Part shown: positions 1-9,374 of the stretch, piece after piece
Layout of the letters: each line of letters begins with the position of its first letter
How positions within the stretch are numbered: position 1 is the first letter of the stretch
Origin: Bacteroidota bacterium
GTDB lineage: Bacteria; Bacteroidota; Bacteroidia; Bacteroidales; NBLH01
Reading direction: 5' to 3'
Assembly: GCA_025361565.1 (NCBI GenBank)
Contig: JANYKN010000196.1
Coordinates: 1-64,000, forward strand
DNA length: 64,000 nt
Position numbers and translations under genes: made by a program
Notes under the pieces: generated by a model
What the model was told of the DNA's origin: nothing
Seen by the model: the letters and a program-made list of their open reading frames with translations, nothing else
Database searches by the model: none

Positions 1-251
1 ACAAAAAGATTCTTTAATTTTACCACATAGTCACAGAGTTTTCTTACAGAACAATATAAATTAAGCAAGAATTGAAACTTATCAGTTTTGAGGATCAACC
101 AGCAGGTAATAATTCAAAAGTTCAACTATTAATTCGCATTAGTAATAATTAATTAACATACAATTCATTCAATTAATATAATCATGATATTAGGTTAACA
201 TTGTGGTAATAAAGCATCTGTATCTTTATATTGAATAAAAATGCAATTGCT

Positions 252-1385
252 ATGAATGAAAAATACATGTTCTTTTATCTGAAAACCGGAAGTGGACATT
301 TATCTACAGCTAAATCAGTAGCCGAGAAAATGCAGAATGAACAAAACGTTAATGTCGAAATTATCCTGGCAGATGGTTTGTCTGAATCAAAAACTTTTAT
401 AAAAAAAATACTTGAGGATGGCTATAAAAGCTCTGTTAATAAGGCGGTTTGGACTTATGAGTTTTTATATGCCTTACATAAAATAAAAATGGTTTCGAAA
501 ATAACTGCCTCCATTATTTCGCATATTGTAAAACGAGGTATCGAAAAACAAATTCTGGAAACAAAACCATTGAAAATAGCAGTGTTTCATTTCTTTCTGG
601 TAAAGCCAATAGCAGAAATTATAAAAAAACACAAACTCGAAATTCCAATCATTACGGTTGTAACCGATCCATTTACAGCACACCCAATATGGTTTTTGCA
701 AAAGAATCAAAACTATTTAGTATTCAGCGAATCACTAAAACAAAAATGTATAAACAACGGAATCAGTGAAAATAATTTACAAGTATTTCCATTTCCGCTA
801 AATAATAAATATTCCCAAAACTTAAGTGAATTCGAAAAAGAAAGAATCCGCTTAATCCATGGATTTGAACTAAATTCTAAAATGATATTGATTATAGGTG
901 GTGGAGATGGAATGCCGCGTGGAATGAAAATATTGAAAAATATCATGATTAAAAATGTTGATGCCGAAATAGCTATCGTTTGTGGCAAAAATGCCAGGCT
1001 TTATAATCAGGCGATGAATCTGAAAAATCAGTTTGGGCTTAATCGTCTTAAAGTCTTTGGTTTTATCGATTTTGTTTACTCTCTTATTGGCATTTCTGAT
1101 GTGGTTATAACCAAATGTGGCCCATCAACCATTATGGAAATATTGTTGATGGGCAAAGTTCCGGTAATTAACAATTATATATGGGAACAGGAAAAAGGCA
1201 ATATGGAATTTGTTTGTCAGCGCCATATGGGTATTATGGAAAAAAAGATAGATCGTTTGCCCGATTTACTTCATAGATTGGTAACAGATAATGATTTTTA
1301 TAATTCCATTGCAGGTAATATCAAAAATGCAACTTTAAGTAATGGCATTTGTCAGGTTTCGGATTATATTTTAAATTTTAGATAA
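252..1385 (+). CDS. Glycosyltransferase, MGDG synthase / processive diacylglycerol glucosyltransferase-like (GT28 family)
   Basis: N-terminal TGSGHLSTAKSVAEKM and C-terminal TKCGPSTIMEILLMGKVPVI motifs typical of the MGDG synthase/MurG-like fold; ORF begins at TTG 231 but ATG at 252 is likelier. Confidence 0.8.
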   Translation: MNEKYMFFYLKTGSGHLSTAKSVAEKMQNEQNVNVEIILADGLSESKTFIKKILEDGYKSSVNKAVWTYEFLYALHKIKMVSKITASIISHIVKRGIEKQILETKPLKIAVFHFFLVKPIAEIIKKHKLEIPIITVVTDPFTAHPIWFLQKNQNYLVFSESLKQKCINNGISENNLQVFPFPLNNKYSQNLSEFEKERIRLIHGFELNSKMILIIGGGDGMPRGMKILKNIMIKNVDAEIAIVCGKNARLYNQAMNLKNQFGLNRLKVFGFIDFVYSLIGISDVVITKCGPSTIMEILLMGKVPVINNYIWEQEKGNMEFVCQRHMGIMEKKIDRLPDLLHRLVTDNDFYNSIAGNIKNATLSNGICQVSDYILNFR

Positions 1386-1419
1386 TAAAAATTCAATGAA
1401 TATACTTGTTTGATACCCA

Positions 1420-1745
1420 ATAAAGTGCATATTCCCCAATCTAATGCCAGAAAATCCAAAAGTGGAATCCAAATTAGCCATTCAGATATTAGAAAATGGC
1501 TTTTGAAAGTGCAAAAGTATGGTTCATGAATTAAAAGAGAGCTTTTACACTTCAAAAACCTATTCCAGAATTCAGAAAAGGCAAAATGGAACTCCAAAAG
1601 TGGTTTCCAACATTCAGAATGCCATAAATGGAGTTGCAAAAGTGCATCCAACATTCAGGAAATGGAAAATTGAACGACAAAAGTGATTTCCAACATTCGG
1701 AATGCCATAAATGGAGCTACAAAAGTGGTTTCCAACATCCAGGAC
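1420..1745. repeat. Degenerate tandem repeat array, unit about 42 bp made of two about 21-bp halves
   Basis: CAAAAGTGG/CAAAAGTG-like unit starts at 1512, 1553, 1595, 1637, 1678, 1720 (spacings 41,42,42,41,42), with diverged units upstream; core unit CAAAAGTGGTTTCCAACATTC-AGAATGCCATAAATGGAGTTG. Confidence 0.85.
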
Positions 1746-1748
1746 AAT

Positions 1749-2216
1749 TTAATTATATGTTTTTCTTGCAATTTCTTCTCCTTTATCATTATACTTTATC
1801 CATGTACCTGTTTTTTCTCCATTTTTATATTGCATCAGGTATAACAAATTGCCGTTATCATCCCAGATTTTCCAGGTTCCATCTTTTTTATCATTCAAGT
1901 AGTTTGCTTCAGCAGTTTTAATATTTTCAGTGTTGTATGTAAGCCAAAGACCATCCATTAAATTCTGTTTGTATGAATATACTTCGTGGATTTTACCATC
2001 CTCAAAGTAAAGGTTAACCTTGCCGTCCTTGATACCGTCAATTAACTCTATTTCCAATTTAACGGCGCCATTTTCATGAAATTCCCTATAAACGCCTGTA
2101 TATGGTAAACCTTCATTATCCAGGTATTTGCCATCTTTTAATTGAAGGGTCTGGCTATTTATATCGATGGAAAAAAAACATAGAGTAAAAAAGAAAATTG
2201 AAATAATTTGTTTCAT
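1749..2216 (-). CDS. MORN-repeat / YwqK-like secreted protein
   Basis: Signal peptide followed by repeated G-x-Y-x-x-F/Y-x-x-G-x MORN-like motifs (YREFHENGAVKLEIELIDG, NLYFEDGKIHEVYSYKQNLMDG, WKIWDDNGNLLYLMQYKNGEKTG). Confidence 0.75.
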   Translation of the reverse strand: MKQIISIFFFTLCFFSIDINSQTLQLKDGKYLDNEGLPYTGVYREFHENGAVKLEIELIDGIKDGKVNLYFEDGKIHEVYSYKQNLMDGLWLTYNTENIKTAEANYLNDKKDGTWKIWDDNGNLLYLMQYKNGEKTGTWIKYNDKGEEIARKTYN

Positions 2217-2925
2217 TTGTAAATTTTAAAAGGTTAATAATATTGCTACACAAAAATAATAAGTTTTTTGTGATAGGATTAATTTAAATTTCATGTTCAA
2301 AGATGGATGAACACAGTTAAAGTAGATGATTCCTGATCTTCTTAAAATATGGGTTAAGTTCATAATATTATACTAAAAATATTAAACCTAAATTTTAATT
2401 CAGATTAAAGATAAATTTTCTATTTCTATTTTGTCAGATTGGATTAAGATCGTAAAACATAAACACTAATGAGTTCATAGTTCAGCAAATAACGAACATG
2501 AAGTTAAGTCTTTTTGTTTTTATTTTCCGTAAAAAGACTAGTCCTATTAACCTTCTTTTCCTTCGGCAGAATCCTATTAGCTATCCTCAATAGTTCTGTA
2601 TTTTCTTTTTTCTTTTCCATGATGAAAAGAAACAAAAATCTAGACAACTAGCGATAGCGACTCATGAATACCTTTAATATATTTATAAAGTCATGAATAA
2701 AAATATCCTTTTCGGTTCATTTACTTTCAGTAGGAGCACGGCCGACGGATTTTTGTCGAAGAACGCCTAAATCTCACTGTATTTTCGGCCTTATGGTAGT
2801 CATTTTTTTTATTTTACCTAATGAGCCGCAAGATATTAATATCGAATTTCATAAGTATTATTTCAATTTATCAAAGTTGAACTATTCAGATTTTGAAGTT
2901 AGATGATTCAAATCAAATAAACAAA

Positions 2926-2946
2926 AGCCGCCTTTTTGAGGCGGCT
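2926..2946 (-). terminator. Rho-independent terminator for the 2974-4617 gene
   Basis: AGCCGCC-TTTTTGA-GGCGGCT; on the minus strand the hairpin is followed by TTTTGTTTATTTG. Confidence 0.8.
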
Positions 2947-2973
2947 CATGAATAGTTAACATTATCAAAGGAA

Positions 2974-4617
2974 TTAGTAATTGGTGTTCTGAGGATCAAA
3001 ATTACACCATCCTGAAGTCCAGTCTGTAGTACCAAATGCACCACGATAGTTTGGCGTTTTATCTATAAACGCATTTCCACTCAAATTGGTGTTTGTGAAC
3101 GATGCACCTGAAGTAAGCACAATGTTGCCAACAGCTGGTAACAAACTTGGTGAGGTTATGCTCAATAAGTTAGCACCCAATATATCTGTTAAACTTGCTG
3201 TTGCATTATTTCTTGAAGGATTTTCGAAATATGACTGTGTTTGCGCAATGGTATAAGCAACATTAGGTGTACCTGAGGTTTCTCCATAATTTGCTGTCAT
3301 ACCACCAAGTATACAATTTTCGATTTGAACGATATTGTCATCCGCTTTGGTAGGTGTATTTCCTAAAGTTCCATCCAATAATAATCCGGTTGGCCAACCA
3401 ACAAAAACAGAATTATAAGAACATAATTGCGAAGACCTGCGGATGTGCATTGCACGTTTGAATAAATGTCCAACAGGAAGTGTTGCAGATGATGCCAATG
3501 GACCATATAAGGTAACATTACAGAATATTGGATGAGATGTTGGGGTAAGCAAAGATCCTTCAGCATCGTTATCTGATTCAAATCCATTTGAACCTGATTG
3601 GTCTGATATATCAGCATCGCGGATACCTAAAAGAAACTGGCATGTGCCTGAATATCCATTGTCTGTATCATATTCATCGTCCAAGCCACGGATACATACT
3701 AAATACTTACAGTTTACTGATCCACCAAACCATTCAAAAGAATCGTCGCCAGAATAGGATACCTGAATATGATCGATGGTTGTACCTCTACCTACTGCGT
3801 ATAATGTCAAACCATTTATTTCGCTATTGGCAGTTGATGTAAGCGCAATACCGGGAAATTCAATGCGAACATATTGAAGTACGCCAGAATTGTCATCATC
3901 GTCAGATCCACCATATTCCGAACCAATTCCACCTTCGGCAATACCTACTCCTGTGCCATTGTCATGTTTGTTTGTTTTGGCCTTGCCTAAAAGCACCAAT
4001 CCACCCCAATCACCTGAATGACGAGAACCTACTGGTTTATCAGAAGTAAAAACGATAGGTTTTAGAGCAGTGCCCTGAGCCATAATTTTAGAACCTCGTT
4101 CAATCATCAATGCAGCTTTTGTTCCTGAAATTCCTTGAATAATAGTTCCTGCCTCAATAGTGAGTGTTGCATTGTTTTTTACATAAACAAAGCCTGATAA
4201 TTTATAACGGGCAACTGCATACCATTTTTGATCAGCTGTTATATCCCCACTGATTGTAATTACTTGACCACTTGATGGTGTTACGGTAACAGTACAAATA
4301 GCTTTTAATGTTGTATCTAATGTAGAAGTAGCAATAATATTGGTTTCCCCTAATGCAACTCCAGTAACTACTCCATCAGCTACAGTTGCAATAGATGCAT
4401 CGTCCGATTTCCATGTCAGTTCTTGGTTTGTTGCATCACTGGGTGTAAAAACAACCGAAAGCATATCAGTTGCACCTATTGCCACAGAAGTATTTGCTTT
4501 ATTAAGTGTAATGCCTGTTAAAGCTACATTTTCATCCTTTTTACATGATGAAACAACAAATAGCGAGCTCATTAATATCAGAGCAAGCATTGAAATGTTA
4601 AATTTAAACTTTTTCAT
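2974..4617 (-). CDS. Lipoprotein with bacterial Ig-like (Big_2) domain and putative right-handed beta-helix region
   Basis: Lipobox-like SSLFVVSSCKKDE; ITLNKANTSVAIGATDMLSVVFTPSDATNQELTWKSDDASIATVADGVVTGVALGETNI is a classic Big_2 domain. Confidence 0.75.
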   Translation of the reverse strand: MKKFKFNISMLALILMSSLFVVSSCKKDENVALTGITLNKANTSVAIGATDMLSVVFTPSDATNQELTWKSDDASIATVADGVVTGVALGETNIIATSTLDTTLKAICTVTVTPSSGQVITISGDITADQKWYAVARYKLSGFVYVKNNATLTIEAGTIIQGISGTKAALMIERGSKIMAQGTALKPIVFTSDKPVGSRHSGDWGGLVLLGKAKTNKHDNGTGVGIAEGGIGSEYGGSDDDDNSGVLQYVRIEFPGIALTSTANSEINGLTLYAVGRGTTIDHIQVSYSGDDSFEWFGGSVNCKYLVCIRGLDDEYDTDNGYSGTCQFLLGIRDADISDQSGSNGFESDNDAEGSLLTPTSHPIFCNVTLYGPLASSATLPVGHLFKRAMHIRRSSQLCSYNSVFVGWPTGLLLDGTLGNTPTKADDNIVQIENCILGGMTANYGETSGTPNVAYTIAQTQSYFENPSRNNATASLTDILGANLLSITSPSLLPAVGNIVLTSGASFTNTNLSGNAFIDKTPNYRGAFGTTDWTSGWCNFDPQNTNY

Positions 4618-4694
4618 TTTGTTTTATTAATTTAGTTGATATTCAATTTTAAACTTAAAGTGTTACTAATTATAATGGTTTGATATAGTGATTT

Positions 4695-7559
4695 TTAAAT
4701 TTTTAAAGTTATACCCAGTGTAAACATCCTTCCGGGATAATACAGTTTAGTGACTTGTTCCCGATCAAAATTTTTAGTTCCGGAGCTGCCATATAAGCTC
4801 ATGTCTACATTGGTTTTAACGTTTTGCGAAAATTCAACCTTTTGGTTCAGTAAATCTTTAATTCCGCCTTTGATTTCTATAAGCCGCCCTATTTTTTTGC
4901 TTATGCTTAAATCGACCAAATTTCTTGGGTTTTCATATATGTCCGGAATGTCCTCCCATTGGTTCGGAGAAGGCCTTCCAACTGCTGAAATTCTTTTACC
5001 AATTATATTATATACAAGGTTTATCATCAATCCATTCTTGTCGTTTTGATAATATAAACCAGCATTAACAATATAAGGCGATTGTCCCTGCAATGGGCGG
5101 TTGCGCTTTAAATCGCCATTTCCTGAACTAATCTGGCTATTTATTAAGGATCCGTTGAATATAACAGCAAAGTTTTTCAGTCCTATAAATTCCAGATTTT
5201 TCTTAAGTTCAATCTCTAATCCATAACTATAGGCCGATTCAATATTTTCGAAAGAGTATTGTGTTGGATTGTTTCCTAAAATAATGAACTCAATGGCATT
5301 GGTAAATTGTTTATAGAAAGCTCCGACTGTGAATATCTCATCAGGTGATGGATATAACTCGTAACGTAAATCGAAATTATTAATATAGGCTTGTTTAATA
5401 TTTTCGTTTCCATAAATTCCTGCATTCAAATTGAAATCGACAAAATAAAAAGGCGCAATCTCCCTAAATTCTGGGCGATTGATAGTTTTTCCATATGCCA
5501 ACCTAAACAGACTTTTATCATTTAGGTGAAATATGGCATTTACAGAAGGAAACAAGTTTAATGTATCTCTTATCGGATCTACTTTAGTGCTTGTTCCATT
5601 TTTATAACTGTGCAAAAACTGTTTGTCCTTTTCTGCTCTTAAGCCAATATTAAATTCCAATTTAGAAATTGGGATTTTAAACATCAAATAAGCGGCTTCT
5701 AAATCAGATCCGGCTGTATATGAATCTGATTTATCGGTGTTTTCAATAAGTTTAATCCCATCGGTTAAATTGTGATTGGGATCGGTAAAAATTAAATCAG
5801 GATTTAGATCTGTACTACTGAATGTACTTCCAGTTGAAGCGTATCCAAAGTTTCGGGAGTTAAATTCACGATCTTTTCTTTCATAGTAAATTCCGGCTTT
5901 TAATTCAAGTTTCTCTTGAAATAAATCCAATTCTTTTGTAAAATTAATTGCACCGGATATAAGCCTTTCACCAAGATCCAACCACCTTCTTGATTGTGAA
6001 GATAAATCACCATTTGGTGAAAAAAGCATCATGTATTTTGTAGTATCTTCAGGATTCTGAATATACCTGTAACGCTTTAAATCCGGTTCGTTTTTATTGG
6101 TTTTCGAATAACCTATAGTCCAATCCAACTTGGTCTTATTATCTTTCATGGTATGAAAGCCCCCAAGTTGTCCGGAATAAATCGACCTGCTTAAAAAGCC
6201 AAGTTCTGTAGATTTAATATATCTGCCATCGTTGTACCATTCCCTTCCATCCCTCATGGTTGTTCGGGTATAGCCTATCTGGTTAAATAAATTTCGAAAC
6301 TCAATTTTATTATTTTTGTTCAGATTGATTGCCCAGTTATGTATAAAACCAATCTTAACCGTATTGGTATATTGCTTATCATGGAACTCATCTACTAGCG
6401 ATGGTTTATCAATCTGATAACTATAGATGGAATAATTGTTGTTTATTTTAATATCATTAAAGTCGTTGGAATTACTGTATGTCAAAGCTGTTATATTTCC
6501 CAAGGTTCTGTTCCCCATATTGAATTTGTGTGAAATACCAATTAAGAACCTTTGATCCGGAATTGCATTTTGTTTATTTGGTTCCCATGATTTGTTCATG
6601 CTTTGACCTATTCCGTTTACCTTTTCCTGAAGTGCCGGATTCTGGGCATTGTTATAGCCCTGAAGGTTGGTTGGCATTTCTTTGGGTATTGAGCGAAATC
6701 CATTATCATAGCCCAGCCAATCGGTTTTGCTTCCTTCATATTTATAAAAATCATTAAAAGTGGCTCCCTGGTTTACAGATGAACTATAGGAGAAGACAAC
6801 ATTGTTTTCCTCAGGAATAGCTTTGGTCGTTATTTTAATAAAACCGCCTGTATAATCTGATGGAAAATCTGCTTCTGCTGTTTTATAAACCATAATATTG
6901 TCAATCATGGAACTGGGAATAACATCAAAAGAAAAAGCTTTTGTGTCGGTTTCTGAGCTTGGTGTGGCCGCATTGTTTAGCCAAACTGTATTATAGCGCT
7001 GCGAAAGACCACGGACGATAATAAATTTATCATCGATAATCGTAATTCCGGGAATGCGCTTTACCACATCAGCTGCATCTTTATCTTGCGATTTGGAAAT
7101 GAGTTGGCTCGATATGCCATTTGCCAAACCCACACTGCCTTTTATTGATTTGATTAAGGAAACCTCATTGGTGGTTGAACGATTCCCTGTAATCTGAACT
7201 GTATTGAGGTTTATTGAAGTTGGAACAAGGAATATTTCAACTTTATTAAAATTTCCTGCTGTTACCGTGATTTCATCCGAAATAAACTCATCATATGAAA
7301 TATATGAAACCTTTAGTTTGTAGGTTCCAGGACTTATATGTTCAAGTTCGAATTGTCCATCGAGATCTGTTATTATTCCAATGTTTGTACCTTCAATTAC
7401 AACCTCTGCACCAATTAGCGTTTCGTTGGTGTTTTTATCTCTGACAATACCTTTTATCAATCCCGATTGGGCAAAAATTGCTCCTGAAAGTGTTAATAGT
7501 AGAATTGACAAACAAAATTTATTGATGTGTTTTTTTAATCGATTAGTTATTCTTTGCAT
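4695..7559 (-). CDS. TonB-dependent receptor with N-terminal carboxypeptidase-like regulatory domain
   Basis: GLIKGIVRDKNTNETLIGAEVVIEGTNIGIITDLDGQFELEHISPGTYKLKVSYISY (CarboxypepD_reg-like), plug domain (DVVKRIPGITIIDDKFIIVRGLSQRYNTVWLNN), C-terminal beta-barrel. Confidence 0.9.
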   Translation of the reverse strand: MQRITNRLKKHINKFCLSILLLTLSGAIFAQSGLIKGIVRDKNTNETLIGAEVVIEGTNIGIITDLDGQFELEHISPGTYKLKVSYISYDEFISDEITVTAGNFNKVEIFLVPTSINLNTVQITGNRSTTNEVSLIKSIKGSVGLANGISSQLISKSQDKDAADVVKRIPGITIIDDKFIIVRGLSQRYNTVWLNNAATPSSETDTKAFSFDVIPSSMIDNIMVYKTAEADFPSDYTGGFIKITTKAIPEENNVVFSYSSSVNQGATFNDFYKYEGSKTDWLGYDNGFRSIPKEMPTNLQGYNNAQNPALQEKVNGIGQSMNKSWEPNKQNAIPDQRFLIGISHKFNMGNRTLGNITALTYSNSNDFNDIKINNNYSIYSYQIDKPSLVDEFHDKQYTNTVKIGFIHNWAINLNKNNKIEFRNLFNQIGYTRTTMRDGREWYNDGRYIKSTELGFLSRSIYSGQLGGFHTMKDNKTKLDWTIGYSKTNKNEPDLKRYRYIQNPEDTTKYMMLFSPNGDLSSQSRRWLDLGERLISGAINFTKELDLFQEKLELKAGIYYERKDREFNSRNFGYASTGSTFSSTDLNPDLIFTDPNHNLTDGIKLIENTDKSDSYTAGSDLEAAYLMFKIPISKLEFNIGLRAEKDKQFLHSYKNGTSTKVDPIRDTLNLFPSVNAIFHLNDKSLFRLAYGKTINRPEFREIAPFYFVDFNLNAGIYGNENIKQAYINNFDLRYELYPSPDEIFTVGAFYKQFTNAIEFIILGNNPTQYSFENIESAYSYGLEIELKKNLEFIGLKNFAVIFNGSLINSQISSGNGDLKRNRPLQGQSPYIVNAGLYYQNDKNGLMINLVYNIIGKRISAVGRPSPNQWEDIPDIYENPRNLVDLSISKKIGRLIEIKGGIKDLLNQKVEFSQNVKTNVDMSLYGSSGTKNFDREQVTKLYYPGRMFTLGITLKI

Positions 7560-7853
7560 GATAAATTTTACAATTTTAATTTCGATGCAAAGAAAGTTTG
7601 CTTACATTACCAGAATGTTAAGCCAAAATTATTTTATTCTTTAAATAATGTTAATTTAATGTTAATTGACTGATTTGTTTGTTTTTATAGTCAAACTGGT
7701 GAGCATTCAGATTGGTAATGATAATATTAGCGAAAGATTATTGCTTTAAATTTTGAGAAAAATGTAATAACTATCTTCTTAAAATTCAATTTGCTACATT
7801 CGGGGATCAAAGTTGAAAACAAATTAATTTTTCAATCTGTCGAAATGGTATTA

Positions 7854-9170
7854 TTAGGCATTTAAATAAACCTTCAAAACATAAATTGACAATAAAATAG
7901 CCGAATAAGTAAACATGTCCTTAAATGCAATATATTTAACTGAAGGGATTTGTATTTTTTGTCTAAGTAAAATAGCGAGTATAATTTTTTCGAAAAAATA
8001 AGCAACGAGTGTTCCATATGCTACTCCTAAATATCCAAAATATTGAATAAGAGTAAGACTTGCAATAACATTTACCACGAGTTCTAAAAAAGCAATTTGC
8101 AATATGAGCATATTCTTTTTTAATCCCATTAAAATGGTTTGAGGAAATATAAATCTACTGATTATCAGCAATAAATAGATATCAAAGACTTTATAGCTTT
8201 GATTGAAGTTTTTATTAAATACCAAAGGAAAAATAAACTGACTGCTGGCAAGCAAAACGATTGCAATTGGGAAGGAATAATGCATCATTCTTTTTGAATT
8301 ACTTTTTATTTCGGCAAGATTTTTTTCCAGGTTTTCTTTTTTAGCCAACAAGGGAATCATGCTTGATCCAAAGGCATTTGCAATAAGCAAAAACAAAGGA
8401 AATTCGCGAGCGCCATACCTGAATATCGCAAAAGTGTTGGAATCATAATTTAAACTAATAATCAACGAGTCAATATACGTTGCCGATCCTACCAACAAGG
8501 CTGTAAATATAAGTGGAGACGATAATTTCAATAATTGCTGCATCTCACTTTTTATTAATTTAAACAACGAATATTTAACCATCAGGCTTATCAAATAAAT
8601 ATTTTTTATTGTTGCCCATAAGATTAGCCCCAAAAAACACCAACTTACAGTAAATCCTAAAAATGCCGGAATGCCAATAATTAAAAAAGGTAAGACTAAA
8701 GAAATTATACCATATTTTATAAGCGTGTTATATTGTTTTTCTAATAAAAGGATGAATTCAATCAAAAATGTGGAGGGATTTATTAAGTTGTAAATGAAAA
8801 ACAGTAGAAAGTCTTCCGGTGAAATTGAAGCTGAAATTTTTGAAGGATTTATCTGATACAAAATCCAAATTGCCAATACACTTATGAATGAAAAAATAAG
8901 GATTAATAAATAAGTGTTGTAAAATAATGTCTTTTTATTGTTTATATTCTTAATTGCATCCGGATAAGAAGTTAACAATCCTTGAGTAATTCCTATTATC
9001 CAAAAAAAGCTTATTGAAGACGAATAAAAAATGAAAGATTCAAAAACGCCTAAATCTGATAATGTTAGATAGCTTTTAGCCAATGCAATGCTAACCAATA
9101 TTGAGGAACCGTATTTAAAAACCTGAAAGACCTGAAATGAATTAATATGGTTAATTTTGAGTTTGGGCAT
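7854..9170 (-). CDS. Oligosaccharide flippase / polysaccharide biosynthesis membrane protein (MATE-like)
   Basis: 438 aa polytopic protein with Wzx/MATE-like organisation. Confidence 0.65.
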   Translation of the reverse strand: MPKLKINHINSFQVFQVFKYGSSILVSIALAKSYLTLSDLGVFESFIFYSSSISFFWIIGITQGLLTSYPDAIKNINNKKTLFYNTYLLILIFSFISVLAIWILYQINPSKISASISPEDFLLFFIYNLINPSTFLIEFILLLEKQYNTLIKYGIISLVLPFLIIGIPAFLGFTVSWCFLGLILWATIKNIYLISLMVKYSLFKLIKSEMQQLLKLSSPLIFTALLVGSATYIDSLIISLNYDSNTFAIFRYGAREFPLFLLIANAFGSSMIPLLAKKENLEKNLAEIKSNSKRMMHYSFPIAIVLLASSQFIFPLVFNKNFNQSYKVFDIYLLLIISRFIFPQTILMGLKKNMLILQIAFLELVVNVIASLTLIQYFGYLGVAYGTLVAYFFEKIILAILLRQKIQIPSVKYIAFKDMFTYSAILLSIYVLKVYLNA

Positions 9171-9374
9171 TGGACGTACAATAGTGAAACAAAATTTTTT
9201 TTCGGAAAAGTATAAAGTTTAGGTTATGTAAATCGCTAAAGTATTGATTTTATTATATTTCGTATTATTTTAAATTATAATAATAAATAAAAACAGTATC
9301 ATTTTAATTGGTCAAAGTACATATAATTATTAAATTTATCACCTAAAATAATTCTCGTAAACCTCAACATTAAT

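Noticed and set aside
1364-1921. ORFs 1364-1654 (-) and 1628-1921 (+)
   Set aside because: They lie over the 42-bp tandem array (or antisense to the MORN gene); the open frame results from a period divisible by 3. The repeated peptide pattern mirrors the DNA repeat.
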